64,000 nucleotides of DNA, from assembly GCA_027405735.1 (NCBI GenBank), contig JAPEHQ010000014.1:62001-126000 (forward strand), in the 5' to 3' direction. Of the stretch, positions 46,534-59,623 are shown piece by piece. Every line of letters begins with the position of its first letter. Position 1 is the first letter of the stretch. The position numbers were made by a program, and so were the translations under genes. Source of the stretch: Mucor racemosus. Its lineage: Eukaryota; Mucoromycota; Mucoromycetes; Mucorales; Mucoraceae. The notes under the pieces were generated by a model. That model was given only the letters and a program-made list of their open reading frames with translations, was not told the origin of the DNA and ran no database searches.

Positions 46534-47744
46534 TTATAACAATATATTATCTATATTACCCATATTTTTGCTTGGATCACACGAGCATTTGTCACGAAAC
46601 TCGGGCTCTGTAGGACAATGCGTATATGCAGTATGTCTATAGCCAATGTCGTTAAAAAAGTGAAAATCTTCTTGATTTAGCATTAAGGAAGCAGCTATAG
46701 AATGCACAGGGGCATCACCCCAACGTTCATAAAAGAAACCACCTTGTTGATCCAGATAACTAAATAATTTCAAATAATCGTTTGATCTCCATAGTTCGAG
46801 TGAAGCAATTTCGAAATTGGTCCAAAAATGACACCCATTGTAACTGTCACCATCATTTGTAACAAATTTCTCTAAAGAATTTTTCTTTGATGGCCATCGA
46901 GAAGCAACATCTGGATAATCTCGTTTAAAATCCATAACTGTCTGCCATAATGTAGGTACAGTTTCGAGAAATTCTCTGAAAGCGATTGTAAAGCCTGTAT
47001 GTATAAATATTTCAGTCGATAAGACACCCTTGAAGGCCTTTTATCTCCATAATAACTTACCATATTTCTTATTATTGTTTCGCATGAATTTAAAGACGTC
47101 ATAATCAATATCACAGGTATAATCAACATTCGGTTCGATGCGCCAGTAGTAATCATATTCGTCGAGCATGGGATGTCTGAAAAAGAATCCACTTTGGAAT
47201 CTATTTCATGTCACGCAAGTCAGTATAAGCTCCTGAAAAATAAGCATGCATTTCTTCTTTACCTGCACATGTTTCTATATGATTCACTGTCTGCATATGG
47301 TATATTCTTCTTGGCCATTTCATTTCTGCATTCAGCAGCGTAGGTTTGATTTATATGAGATGGATAGCCCCACATTTGATTATCAACTTTTCCATATTTT
47401 GTCTGTGCTTTTGTCAAAGACGAAGTTGACTGTTTAAACTCTTCAGTAAACTCATCATCATTTAAAAATACATATGGATAATTGAATTTCGAATTAAATG
47501 TTTTTTCCAGCTGCAACATGGTAGAAGCAATACCATCTAACTCGCTATTACGAACCAAAACCACAAAACAAGCTTTTACAGGGCTATTGTTATCTAAAGC
47601 TGATGTCTTTGGGTCTACAATTTCTTGTGTCCGATCTTTATCATTTTGGGATATTGTGAAATACGTCTGGATTGATAAAAAGACAAGTATAAGGCCGGCT
47701 GTCAAAAATACATATGGTGTTAGCTTTTTTCCCAGCCACTTCAT
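46534..47744 (-). CDS. GT15 (KRE2/MNT1/KTR family) alpha-1,2-mannosyltransferase
   Basis: Exons 47744-47263, 47200-47061 and 46994-46534, with introns of 62 and 66 bp, join to 360 residues. A short cytosolic tail and one membrane anchor (about residues 10-30) mark a type II Golgi protein. Family blocks are present in order: ACFVVLVRNSEL, FNYPYVFLNDDEFTEEF, YRNMCRFQSGFFFRHP, DYYWRIEPNVDYTCDIDYDV, and GGFFYERWGDAPVHSIAAS near the C-terminus. The family adds alpha-1,2-mannose from GDP-mannose to O- and N-glycans, which feed cell-wall mannoproteins. The stem region is short, and the protein is near the lower end of the family's length range. All core motifs appear intact. Confidence 0.94.
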
Positions 47745-50700
47745 CTTTTTTTTTGTTTTTTCTTGGTATAAATATAATCAAGTAAAAGGGAAAAAAGGAA
47801 GAATAGAGAAAGGGGTCGAAACACACTAAATGAATATAAATAGAATGCGGAGAAATGATCATCCCGCATCTCTCGAGATGAAATAAGGCTAGGCGTTAAT
47901 TAGACATAATCCCTGCTAAAACTATTCTTGATTTCAATTGAGATGGCGTCGAAAGAGTTGAGTTATCGTCAGACAGACTAAATTAAATGTATCTATACAT
48001 TATCATATACATTAATTTTGGTTCGGTCTACAAAAAAAGCAGTAATCTTTAGCCTTGTTTGCAAAGATTAGCAACTACATACTTTGTGTCGCATTAAATC
48101 TTGGCGTAATTTATGATCTGCAGCTTTCTCAAACTAAAAGTATAAAACTTGGTAAACTTAACAATGATAATTTTACCGGGTGTTGTCATTGATAATGCAT
48201 CACATTTTTGCAGATCTGCTAAAAGACAACACATTTGCAAATGTTGCATCTGTGTAATATGAAATTTAAAAGTAAGTTTGAGCAAGCATAGAAATTTTTG
48301 TACCATATTCGTGCATCTATCAAGATAACCAAGCACTATGTAACGACTAAGCGGCACAACAAGATCACTGTGTGTGAGATTCTCAAAACATTTTCACCAA
48401 TAAGTATTGTTTGAGCAATTTTTTGTATTTCATATTGACATGTGAATGTAATTTTAATATGATGAGCAAACCTTTGCAGCTGTCGAAAGTATGTTTACAT
48501 GTTTTGCTATTGTATTTTCATATAAATAGATTTGTAAAACCATCCTGATCAATTTGGTAATATTCATGCATTTGGTTCAGCAGTATACAGATTTTCAATA
48601 ATTGAATGTAAACGAGTTTTAAGCAAATATACGCAGCAGATCGTATGACATGCTATATTTGCTGCCTGATTGTATAGGATATATACAAAATTTCACTTTA
48701 AATCAAACTGCATAATCTTCAGAAGAAATGATTAACAAAATCCCCTGTATTTGCGTGTCAAATGTTAACATCTTTTTGAAGAAAAGAATTATTTCTTGAA
48801 TATCGTTCATTTATTTTTCTGCAACTAAAATTATTACATAATAAAGTCAAAATTTGGGCTGCATATCAAGGGAGAATTTATAATTATAACTATATTTTCG
48901 TCTAGAAGATCAAGGATGACCAAACATAATGAAAGGAAAGCCGGAAAGCCTAACTTTCCCCTATAGCGGGGAGCTTCAAATTGCCATATTTATACTTTTA
49001 TCTGAATGTGTGTTTATATTGATCCCCAAGTTCAAAATAATATATAAAGTTTGCTTTTTATTAACCTATACTTGTGGAAAGCTTTGTTTTCTATTATTTC
49101 CATGATTTAAAACTGAAATATTTCATTGATACAGTAGCTTACTACAATGTTTTTTCAAACATGTAGTTGAAAAAATCTTGATTTTAAGCTTGCTTTTGCT
49201 AAAAATAAATAATAATCGGCGCTTAAATTGAAAATCGCAGGTTTCCAGAAAAAATGAATCTGGCAAAAAAAAAAAAAATCTCGATGGTTTTTGCATATTT
49301 TAGAGATAAACCTTTAGTAATTATAAAATAAAAAAATTTGTGCATACGTAAATTTTTGTGCTCTATATAAGCATGTAAAAAGTTTAACTATTTTACACTT
49401 AAAATAGTTCACTAAAATTCTTTAATTGAAAAAACGGATTTTTGAGTAAATGTCAAACATCTTAATAATTAAGAGCAAAATAAACAAATTAAAGATAATA
49501 TATCAGCTTTTAGAAGCAATTTGTATTAATATATACCTTAATAAAAAATGTCATTTTCGTGGTTAAAAATCTAATTTTGTCCAAAATTGGAATTTGTCCT
49601 TACCATCCCTCGTCCAAAAAAGCCGAAAAAAAAAAGATTAGTAAAAGTCTCCAAACCAATTCAAAGCATATCTAGGATAAAAGGTAATTGTTTGGTATGC
49701 TTTTGAAGGGCGATAATGCTCAAAAATACCCGGATTAGGCACCCTAAAAGTACCAAATTTTGGGTTTTTGGTGATACAATGGCATTTGATAGCAAGCTAA
49801 GTAGCAACCACTACAATTTGAATAGTAAAATGCATTTGAAGTCAATAGACTAGACTATAAAGTACATATATATCTTATATTGAGAAGTAAAATGGCAAAA
49901 TAAAGTGTGTTATTTGTGAAAGATTCATAAAAAATCAAGCTAATTATATAGAATTCCATGTATATGTCGTTTTGGTCGTTTTGGATAATGGATCAATGGA
50001 TACAGTAGAATTGTGAAAACGTTAATAAAAGAAATTACACTCGAATCGGTTAGAATATTTTATTATATTCATATCTATGATGATTGCAAAAAGCGCAGCA
50101 AATGAAAATATTCAAAAAGCAATCTTCTACTTTATTTGCACTATTAAAGAGCCGGCACCACAGAAAATAATAACAAACTTACGTTTATTTCACTGATCTC
50201 ATATTAAATTATAGTTGTGCTGCAAAATTCATTCCTCATACATGTCTGCTTCAAATATTTAAAGTCAAATTTATGCAGAGATTATATAGTACAATCTTCA
50301 TATTTTCAAACGTAACATCCGTGGTATTATACGCACATGTCGATTTTAAGTGCGCTTGTAAATACTCTTTTATAAAGTAATATAAATCAGACGCAATTCC
50401 AAGATTCTGTACCATGCAGCAGCTTTATATGAGATCATGAGGGATTACAGTCAAGTGAAAATTTGATGGCAGAAATACACACTTACTCAAGGACAAGCAT
50501 TGGGGGGTTAGATCTATAATACTTTATCGTACACCAAAAAAAAAAAAAAAAAAAAAACTTAAATGCATGTATTCAAATGTATGAATAAAATATATAGTCC
50601 ACATGAATGAAGTAATGCGCCGTTACTACTGGAAAATATTTTGAAAGCAGTTATCCTTGAAAACGATTTTGTAGATTTGTAATCATCATTGGAATCAATC

Positions 50701-51133
50701 CAGTGTGTTCATTTATAGAGCGGCTTTTTAGAAAAGCCACATGTACTGTGTAGATAAGGTTACAAATTTAATATAAAATTGTTAGATTTGGGTAAAATAA
50801 TACGCATATGGCGACTTCTAAATATTTCCAGTTTGCTGACAAATCTTTTGGCTTGAGCAGAGCAAATTTAGGGTTTCGCTGAAAGATGAATTATACACCG
50901 CAAATCCATATAACGCTCTTGTTTGATTTGCACTGTGGATCAGAAAAGGTTGATTAATAATACATTGTCTTTAAATTTTCTAATGACTTACAAGTGTTTA
51001 TTATATTTATTGATTAATAAGATGTTCAAGCATCTCCTTGATTTTAGTGTCAGATCAAAAATTGTATAAATACTAGAAATTATTTTGTGATTTCCAATAA
51101 TTATTATAAAATTTAAATAAATAAATAACAAAT
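47745..51133. other. Intergenic, no gene; ancient repeat X relic
   Basis: 3.4 kb without a supported gene. About 49380-49620 aligns weakly with repeat X (for example CTTTAATTGAAAAAACGGATTTTTG against CTTTAATCAAAAAACCGTTTTTG). A 22-bp A-run lies near 50536. Short open frames have no recognisable content. Confidence 0.5.
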
Positions 51134-51715
51134 ATGAAGGTTTTGATCGTTTTAGCCCATCCCAGAGTCGACTCGTTAGTTTATTCCATCAAGAATGAAT
51201 TTGAAAAAGGTTTAAAAAAAAGTGGCCATGAAGTAAATACCTTGGATTTATACAAGATTGGTTTTGATCCCGTTCTCCGTGGACAAGATGAACCTAAATG
51301 GTCTGAAGAAACTCAAGTTTACACTGAAGAAGTACAGAGTGAAATGAAAAGAATCAATGAACATGATGCTCTTGTCTTTGTTTTTCCTTTATATTGGTCC
51401 AGTATGCCTGCCATCATGAAGGGATACATTGATCGTGTCTGGAACTATCAATTTGCTCATGCATATGGTCGACCTATTACAATGAAGTTGGACAAAGCTT
51501 TCTGGATGGCAACTACTGGTGCTTCAGAAAGTAATCTTACTAGAAGAAAGATCATTGATTTTGTCGGCCATTATTTTAATGTTATCATTGCCGAATATTG
51601 TGGTGTCAAGAACTCAAAAGTAAAGCTCTTTCATGGTACTAATAGTAAAGAGTTGGCTACTGAAAAGCATTTGCCTGAAGCTTATCAACAAGGTTTAGAT
51701 TTTGATAAATGGTAG
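51134..51715 (+). CDS. NAD(P)H oxidoreductase, flavodoxin-like fold (MdaB/KefF/NQO type)
   Basis: A single 193-residue exon. MKVLIVLAHPRVDSLVYSI is the FMN/FAD phosphate-binding start of the flavodoxin_2 family, and VFPLYWSSMPAIMKGYIDRV is its most conserved block, near residues 83-102. The FAHAYGRP and TTGASESNLTRR segments fit the loops around the flavin. These enzymes reduce quinones with NAD(P)H by two electrons and protect against redox stress; the exact substrate is unknown. It is the only intronless gene in a window of intron-rich genes and stands alone between repeats. That might reflect transfer from bacteria, but the sequence alone does not show it. AATAAA words follow the stop at about 51765. 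Confidence 0.88.
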   Translation: MKVLIVLAHPRVDSLVYSIKNEFEKGLKKSGHEVNTLDLYKIGFDPVLRGQDEPKWSEETQVYTEEVQSEMKRINEHDALVFVFPLYWSSMPAIMKGYIDRVWNYQFAHAYGRPITMKLDKAFWMATTGASESNLTRRKIIDFVGHYFNVIIAEYCGVKNSKVKLFHGTNSKELATEKHLPEAYQQGLDFDKW

Positions 51716-54149
51716 AGAAACACATTCCATAGACATATAGATTATTCATATCATTTACATCATAAAATAAATGTATTATTATTGCCTTTTTTGTTGCTCA
51801 TTTATTGATAAAGTTGACACATAAGTTATTATAAATCTAATTGGATTTTTGCCTTTCATACATAGACTACCTTCTAGCATTTAAGGAAACCTAACAACAC
51901 TAGTATCTAAATTTTTTGTAATCAATCAAACCAATTAGTACGAAGAAGCTTTGTCCTTGTCCACGAATTATATCTCCATTATATATCAGATATAATAAAT
52001 GCCTACTTGATCGTGTATATTTTAAGGAAAATAATCAAGCTTTTGCGTTTACTAAAATATCCAAAATCGGCCTTTATTACACGATAAAGAGTCTTTTACT
52101 CGAATAAGCTTTAAACTCACAAGAGGGAGACTAAATAGCACAATAAGAGGTAAATTTAATCTTTGACGGTTAGTTTTAATATAAGAAGCAAGGCTGTATA
52201 CAGCTAAAAATCCAACAGCACCTAAAGATGCAAGTTCATTTCTTGTAGAAAGTTTATAGAAATCAGCTCAACGATGAATGATGGGTAATTGTTGAATCAA
52301 TTGAATAGCATTATGAATTGGTGCTAATTTACTCAAGCTATTCAAGTAATAAAAATTTAAGACAACGGTAAATCAAAAAAAAAAAAAAAAATTGAAGAAG
52401 TTTTTCAAAGTTATATATAAATATATATAATTAATGTCATAGATCCAAGGATAGGTAAACAGAATTGCCACCTACAAAAGACTCTGGATTGCTTTTATTT
52501 ATACTCAACTATTTGACGAATCGAAGAGACTGAACCTACTAAAGTAATTTCTAAATAAATATGCACAAATCCAATTGTTCCCAAATTTTACAAAAAGTTA
52601 TTAACACTGTTCCTGGATTATAATTCAAAGTACCAATTGCCCATGAGTTATTGTAGAGAATTTAAATCAAACCGCCTTTTGTTCTAGATGGTTTTTCGAA
52701 GAGTTTCGATTTTTCTCGCCCAATATTGAATCAATCTCGGTCAAATTCTAAAAATATGTGCCTTTCCTCTGTAGCTAGAGATATATGTTCTAAGATAAAA
52801 AGTTTAATACCACAATTTAAAAGCATTGATCTAAAACTGACCTAACATTGATCTGACTCCGACCTAGAATCGATTGTAAAATCTAAGCTCTAAGGTTCAG
52901 ATTTAACTTTTTTATATTCACAAGATAGATCCAGCTCTAAGCTGCTCTGCATTTTTTGTTTCAGCGAGAAATATTGATTTTTCGTCGAGATAATAATCAA
53001 AATAATAGTTTATATCACAACTTAAAACCTATAATGACGGGGTTCCAAAATTTATTTCCAAAAATAATCCAAAAATATTTCAAAAAATAAAATCGCTTAA
53101 AAGTTCATAAACTGCAAAGTAAATTGAACTAGTATATTAAATGTTTTTTGTACAGTTTTGAATTCTGCATCATCTAAACAAAATTCACGCAAATGTTTCA
53201 CATTAAATTTTGCGCAAAATGCAATTGATATTTTGAAGGTTCTTTGAAGATGCGCATTACTTTTTATAAGTATGTTTCAAATATAAATAATGGAAATGAT
53301 GCACAAAACAATTACCTATCGATCAGACTATTGCTGAACCTTCTTGCTGCATTTTTCGTAGAGAAAACGAGATTTTTGTTCATTTTTTTTCCAAATTCAG
53401 AATTTAGGATGAGTGTATACAGGGGAAAAATTGAAGCTATGAACGAAGATATCTTTTTGTACACATTTTTGAAGACATCTCCACGAAAAACCAATATTTT
53501 GAAAAAAACTAAATTGAGTTCGAGAGAGTTCAAATAGGTTAATAACATGAATGTAAAAAAAATGTTGTTCAATTTAACAAGTAACGTTATTTAAAAATCT
53601 ACTACAAAAATACCAAAAAAATGAGGAAAAATAAAGATGCTCAGAATTTTTTTATGCTGAAATATGTTATAAGGAACTTCAGAACAAGTAAGTTCTATAA
53701 AAGATTGTCAGTATAACTTAATTTTTTGTAGAGATATGAAGCCTCAAAGTTTTTATCTTTTAGCAGTGAAGTACGTGAAAGGATCTGAAACATTAGCACT
53801 GAAAAATTCATACCACAGAAGATAGGATATTTCTGGAAACTTGTTTTCGAATTAAAGTTGAGCATCTCAGGTTCATTGGAATATACTTTTTTCTTGTTGT
53901 TATTTAGTGAAAAGTGGTACCCAATTTTCAAAGAAAAAGCGGTGAATTTTACCTGCTTTTGAGTCTGTCGTCTGTCGTGGGATATAATACAATAATTTAG
54001 TATTTTAAGTAGCATAATGCGACCAATTTACATCTACCTACCTAACAGTATCTAAATTATATCCTAAAAAGTAGTATATATAGGGATTAGTATTTCACAA
54101 ATTTATACATGGAAGATGTTTTAAGAGATGTTTGTAATCCTAACATTGT
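51716..54149. other. Intergenic with old repeat W
   Basis: No intact gene. 53410-53760 is a relative of the W repeat at 8100-8400, and 52687-52790 of 9140-9240. A possible gene relic lies at 52108-52347 (separate entry). A-runs occur at 52374-52391. Confidence 0.5.
52108..52347 (-). pseudogene. Possible cytochrome P450 N-terminal relic
   Basis: The minus strand gives a nearly open stretch of about 75 codons with one TGA. It has a hydrophobic anchor (ASLGAVGFLAVYSLASYI), a basic segment (KTNRQRLNLP) and then SLPLV. This resembles the membrane anchor and proline-rich hinge of fungal P450s, where the sequence would normally continue NLPP...LPLVG. The rest of the enzyme is absent. The identification rests on a short, weak pattern; it could be another membrane protein fragment. 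Confidence 0.3.
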
Positions 54150-54919
54150 TGTGGAATATAATATTATGAGGATATTCACGGAAAAAAAGTATAAAAAAAA
54201 ACAATAGGGATTCGACTATGCAATGGAATAACATCTTTTTTAGACCAAAGTCGCCGTTGTCATTTCAGAAAATAACTGATCTCGATTTGTACCTGAATCT
54301 CGCTCCATAAGAACTGAGTTTTAATCAGATCCCAATAAACATAACGAGAAAACTCTATATTGCTGGTACCTGTAAAAGGAAGTATTCCCGATCAAAATAC
54401 AACCTTCTACAACATGACACCTATGATATAAAGTTGTGCTTATTATTTTGCATTAATAATACATTCCAAAACTCCTGCTCATAAAATTGCAGTTGCAGTA
54501 ATTCTAGATATAAGGAATTACATCCCATAAAAATAAGCTCAGTTGCATTTTAAATTATAACTGGAATGTTGAAAGATCAACATCCATTTAATGATATTCT
54601 ATGATATCAAACAAAGTATCAACATCTCAACCAAGTATCTTAGAAAAGAATGTCAATAAAAGACATCATGATTGAACACCTGTAAAATAGGCATCAATAC
54701 ACAAACATTTACTATTTTACAATTCATATAAATATAGCATACTTTATGAAGATATTATTCTTTTTCTTCAGATTTTCTTTCAGTCACTATAAAACTAAGT
54801 GGAAAGACTATAATTGTATTTATCAACGCTTTTATTTTTTTATTTTATTTTTAATTTTTATAAAATTGCTTCAAGTTTATTGCTGACTAGATAATGTCAG
54901 GGTTTTATTATCAAGTTAA
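54150..54919 (+). mobile_element. Truncated LTR, fourth family, with a 666-bp nested insertion
   Basis: It starts TGTGGAATATAATATT and shares GATATTCACGGAAAAAAAGT and GGGTTTTATTATCAAGTTAA with the LTR at 55486-55948. Between these blocks lies 54219-54884, bounded by GACTA on both sides (54214-54218 and 54885-54889). The inserted piece starts TGCAATGG and ends TTATTGCT, and I cannot classify it. The LTR is broken off at about 54919 and joins inverted X-tail sequence. Confidence 0.55.
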
Positions 54920-55485
54920 CACTACGGCCGACCTGTGCTGCACAAGAGCCAATATATTTACGATTATCATCATTTGTAAATATTATTATAATAGCTATAA
55001 TGTTTGGAGCAACAATGGTTTTTGTTCGAGCATAAACTTAAATAACCCTTACTGCTTAAATTTATATGCAAGCCAAATTTACGATTATAGATGTTACTTT
55101 ATTATCACTCATAAAATTTAAACAAATTAGCCTTCTTTAAACTTAATATTTTAGTTTACGATTGTCAGCTGTAAAAAGATCTGTTTTCAAGTATAATAGC
55201 TACGATCAAAGCTATGACTATTAGACAAGACATTAGTTTTTTTTTTTAGTTTCAATATCATCATTTGAAAGTTTATCACTTTTCTGGAATAGTTATTCTG
55301 TGAGTTTGTAGTCGGGATGCTGTTGAGCCCAGCTTATACTAGTAAATTTGGCTGTTAAAACCCGGCTCGACACCAATGCTAGTTTGTAGCAAGTTCTAGC
55401 TTGGATTCAATAGATATGTATAAAGATTATTGCCTTCGATTTGATCTGGTAATCAAGAAATACGTCCAAAAATACAGCAGTAAAT
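54920..55485 (-). repeat. Inverted mosaic of dispersed repeat fragments
   Basis: The order is: end of X-tail (CACTACGGCCGACCTGTGCTG), an internal X-tail piece matching 62640-62900 in reverse, a U-like piece near 55340-55380, and the start of X. The junctions are abrupt, so this is a rearranged fragment. Confidence 0.55.
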
Positions 55486-55948
55486 TGTGGAACAGATAGA
55501 GATATTCACGGAAAAAAAGTATAAAAAAATAATAGGAATTCGACTAGATAACATTAGGGTTTTATTATCAAGTTAAATTTTACTTGAGGACTTTTGTAAT
55601 AAATAAATGTCCTCTTTATATAGTTTTCATCAGAGAGGTTAGGTAAGCATTCCTAGGTCCATACATAGCCAATAATATCCCTTGTCAGGCATAAATCTTG
55701 ATAGTAACCAATCGGTGTATTCATAGAGTTCATGGGTCCTTGATCATAATAGTGTGATTAAATCCACGTTATGTTGATTGGTCTTTAACTATAAGTTACT
55801 AGGATAGAAGCTTGGTAGGAAATTTATATTAGTATGAATCAGCATATATCATTTAGTAGTGTAATGTCTATTCATGTCAGCTGTACTTTAATTGAGAATC
55901 AGATGAAATGGAGATCAATATAGTGGATAAATGTGTACATATTCTACA
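55486..55948 (+). mobile_element. Solo LTR, fourth family (463 bp), target duplication GTAAAT
   Basis: It starts TGTGGAACAGATAG and ends ATATTCTACA. GTAAAT occurs directly before it (55480-55485) and directly after it (55949-55954). The surrounding repeat X is uninterrupted in its other copies (GTAAATAATG at 4466-4475). No internal region is present. Confidence 0.82.
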
Positions 55949-57590
55949 GTAAATAATGATATTTCATCTTAGAATGCGGTTAAATAAAAATATTAGTCTC
56001 TATTATTATAGACTGCTACCTATTATTAAAAATATTAGTCCCTTATGTTAGAATGCATATTCAGATACAAGAAAAGAATACCAGCTTAATAGTCTGATAT
56101 GCCTTATCAAACGGTGAATATATTCTTGGAATATGAAAATAAAAAGAGAGAAACAACACACATATAAAAAGATTTGAAAGGCTTTACATTGTTTAGCGCA
56201 ATTAAAACCCTGCTAAATTGCACATTACAGCCAGTGTGAAAGCAGCATTACAGCGCATCAACCCATAAACTAAACAAAATAGGCAATATCTGCTATCATA
56301 GAAACATACATTTTTCTACTAGAAAAACTGTCAGCCATATCATACATTCATTAAAAAATTGCAAAAGCGAGCCCATAGAGCGACGCCATAATTGATCATA
56401 GCACGACCGAACGGCTAAGTCTCTTATACTATGGTATGTATCTAAGCTTTAAATGGAAATGAGTTTTTTTTTATAACTTTTCGTATATTTAACCACGTAC
56501 AGTCTGAAAATTCAGTTTTTGTAGCGGACATTTTCGGGGCTCATTTAATCCTTACCAACACTCATGATTTTGATCAAAAAACAGAAAAATCGATTTTTGT
56601 TACCAAAATCAACGTTTAAATGTACTACATTGTGAGAGAAAATTGTAGTCATAGCTAATACGCATTTTATAAAAGCTTAATATTAAATGTTAAATAATGA
56701 AACTTTGTACTTTTGTCCCAAAAACGGTTTTTTGGTTAAAGGGTTTTCATGTAATATTTTTCAAAAAGAATGTTTGTTATTTTTTATTGAGCAAATAGAG
56801 TGCTAAATGTTATATATGTGTATATTTTTTGTTTTTATAATTGGTAGCATAATTAACTCTAGATTTGCAAAACCAAAAAAAAAAATTAAAAAATGTCAAA
56901 ATTGATGATCTGGACAAGAATAATTTTTGAAATTAATATTCCGCTTATAAGGTTTATGAGTCTTAAAAATAAGAGATTTTATAATACTTGAAAACTTTTT
57001 CATGAATTTACAAGGCTGTACTCATTTGATTCAAGCTTATTACTGTAAATCTTTATACATATTAATATTGTGTGGTAGTTTATTTGATGATAATATAGTC
57101 TTACTTTATAATTATTGCGCTAGAGGTAATTTACATTGAGCTTTAATCTTACGTTTCCAATAATATTATAAACATAAACATCATGGTCATCACTGAAACC
57201 TATTGCCGCCTTTTTATCATCCTCTTTGTCCCAATAAGCCAAATTATTCAATGCTTTACAAGAACCAACTTAAATACTTACAATAGTTCCTCGATATTTG
57301 CATTCAAATTCCATAAACTAAATTGACTGGTTCCATCTACAGTAGTATCAAAAAACATATCATTAGCCCGCCTTATGATAAATGCCGCCAATCTAAAATC
57401 AGAAATATCCCATTGTCATTGTTATAAGCTATAAAAAGCTTTCTTTTAATAATACAACAATTAAATCAAAGACAAGATAATACTAATAGCATATGGTGAG
57501 TAGTATTCAACATCTAGTTGAGTTTAATGAAGAATGCTTTTGAATCCTTTTGAAAATCCTGAAGCAAACACAACATCTTGGTCCTGTAAT
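55949..57590 (-). repeat. Dispersed repeat X, inverted, with dynein fragment
   Basis: Minus-strand match to 21629-24118 without that copy's nested LTRs and MITE, so it acts as the empty-site reference for them. The dynein-like fragment is at about 57165-57360. Confidence 0.72.
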
Positions 57591-59623
57591 TTCTATTCAT
57601 GATTTTGAATGTTATCAATGTGCAATGTATATTTATTTGCGGATTTATAGACAACAACTGCAGTAAATGTGAGATTATTATTATAGGCTTTTGTTTAAAG
57701 TGTAGAACTTACTTATGTGTCGTACTGTATAAGTTACTTGGCATTGAAATATATATCTATAAATATTCAAGATACTATAAGATTGTACATAAAAACTATA
57801 ATTTGCTAGAAAAAAAAGTCTGTTGTATCTATAACGCTGAAATTTTTCTTAGACACAATGTCGACAAATTTATGAATTGGTGACTTTAAGCTATCAACTA
57901 CTGTGAATAAAATTGATTGAACAACTTTTGATTTCTGCATTATTATCAGATTCTATATGAATTTAGAAATACTATATGCTCTAATTTTTCATTCGATACC
58001 ATCTTGCCAGTATATGATAATAATTATAATGGCTGTAAATTAATCAAAGATGACGTTGGTAATTTATCCAAAGCCACGGAAAAAAATTTTCATTGTATTT
58101 AAAGCAACGTTGCTACGCGTTTTTGCTTTTTCTTTTAAATCTCACTCTCTGTACTTCAAGACTCCAAGGCTCCAAAGTTTCAAGGCTTCAAGGTTTCAAG
58201 GCTTCAAGGTTTCAAAGATACAAGGCTACAAGACTTCAAGGATACAAGACTACAAGGTTTGAGTCCTAAGGCTGGCCTAGGTACTTCTATCATGATACAA
58301 GACTTGCAGGGTTCTTGTTCAATGAATCTCGGATAATCAATGACTAGATAATTTGGGGATCTAGGTTCTTCTCTGATTTCAACTCGCCCAATCCATAAAA
58401 CAATAATGTTTTATGGGAATTGAGAGTCTCTTGGTTTTCACATCTTGAAGCTCTTTAAATATCTTGTGTTGGCCTTCAACTGTTCAATTACCTGAACTTT
58501 TTTCTCGGAGAATGTTTCTTGTACTTGAAGTTTTAGGAGTTATTCACTTAAACCTTGCTCTGTGGATAACTGATCTTGAAGATGCTTGGCTGAAAACGTT
58601 GGCCGTAACTAGCAAGTACCGCAAGTTGATTTGGTTTTCTGAATTTATTGATCAGGAGTTACCATACCCTGTCGATAGACTATCTACGCTAGGTCCGGTT
58701 GTTGCGCTGACCCTGTGCATTTATTTGCTTAATTACGGTTGCAGGAAAAGCGCATTAAGCAATACACAGCTTTACAAAAAAAACTGTTTAATGTCAACAA
58801 CTGCCCCTTTACATAAAGCTTGATTAGTTGTGGTCAAGTGGATTGTAATGGTGCCTTTCAAGAAATGGATTCGCCTTCTGACGATATCTTGTATTTCGCA
58901 ATACATATATCACTCTTGGCTCTTACAAAGTACTGGCAAGTGTACTGTCCATGGAAATAGTAAATGTACGGCCCACAGTTTTTATCAGTGGTCTATTAAG
59001 TACTATCAAGTATACTCGTTGAACATCATCTCACAAAATATATGATGATTTAAATATTCTGTAATTGTTTTAAACGAAGATTTACAATATATCCAGCAAT
59101 TAAACATTGAGTCTATATACTGTACAAAAGATACAAAATAACTCAAGCAAACTCAATATATGACAACAAATGCTCATCAATAAAATTCTATGTTCAACTT
59201 GTGATTGATATACACAAGATAATTAATTATTTGGTTTTACATTTGATATGCCCACAAATAAATTGATATTAAAAATCCAAAGAGTCTACTATATTCTAAT
59301 AATAAAAAACAAATTTTGTTTTATTTAGATTTAAAGCAGAAAAAAATAGCTACCGAAAACAGTTATTTATAGGTATTGTGATCTTGTAACAATTCTAATT
59401 CTAAAATATATAAAACAATATGTTTCCAATGCAATTTTATGCACCTAGTTTATTCAATTATTTTTGAATGATATTTGTCATATTTGCTGCTAAATCTGAA
59501 CCATAAATAATTTATTCTCTCATCGACTGTTCAAGAATTATAGATACGACCATCTTAGTCAGCACTCAACACGACGCTTTTTACTTTGGATTCCCTGACC
59601 AACAGGTTTATTAGACCTATTAG
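57590..59623 (+). repeat. Repeat Z, second copy
   Basis: Reverse match of 19553-21628. The stop-bounded 119-codon frame is at 58464-58823, continuing past the same TGA to 59045. Outside CCTATTAG at 59623 the two copies diverge at once, which fixes one edge of Z. Confidence 0.75.
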
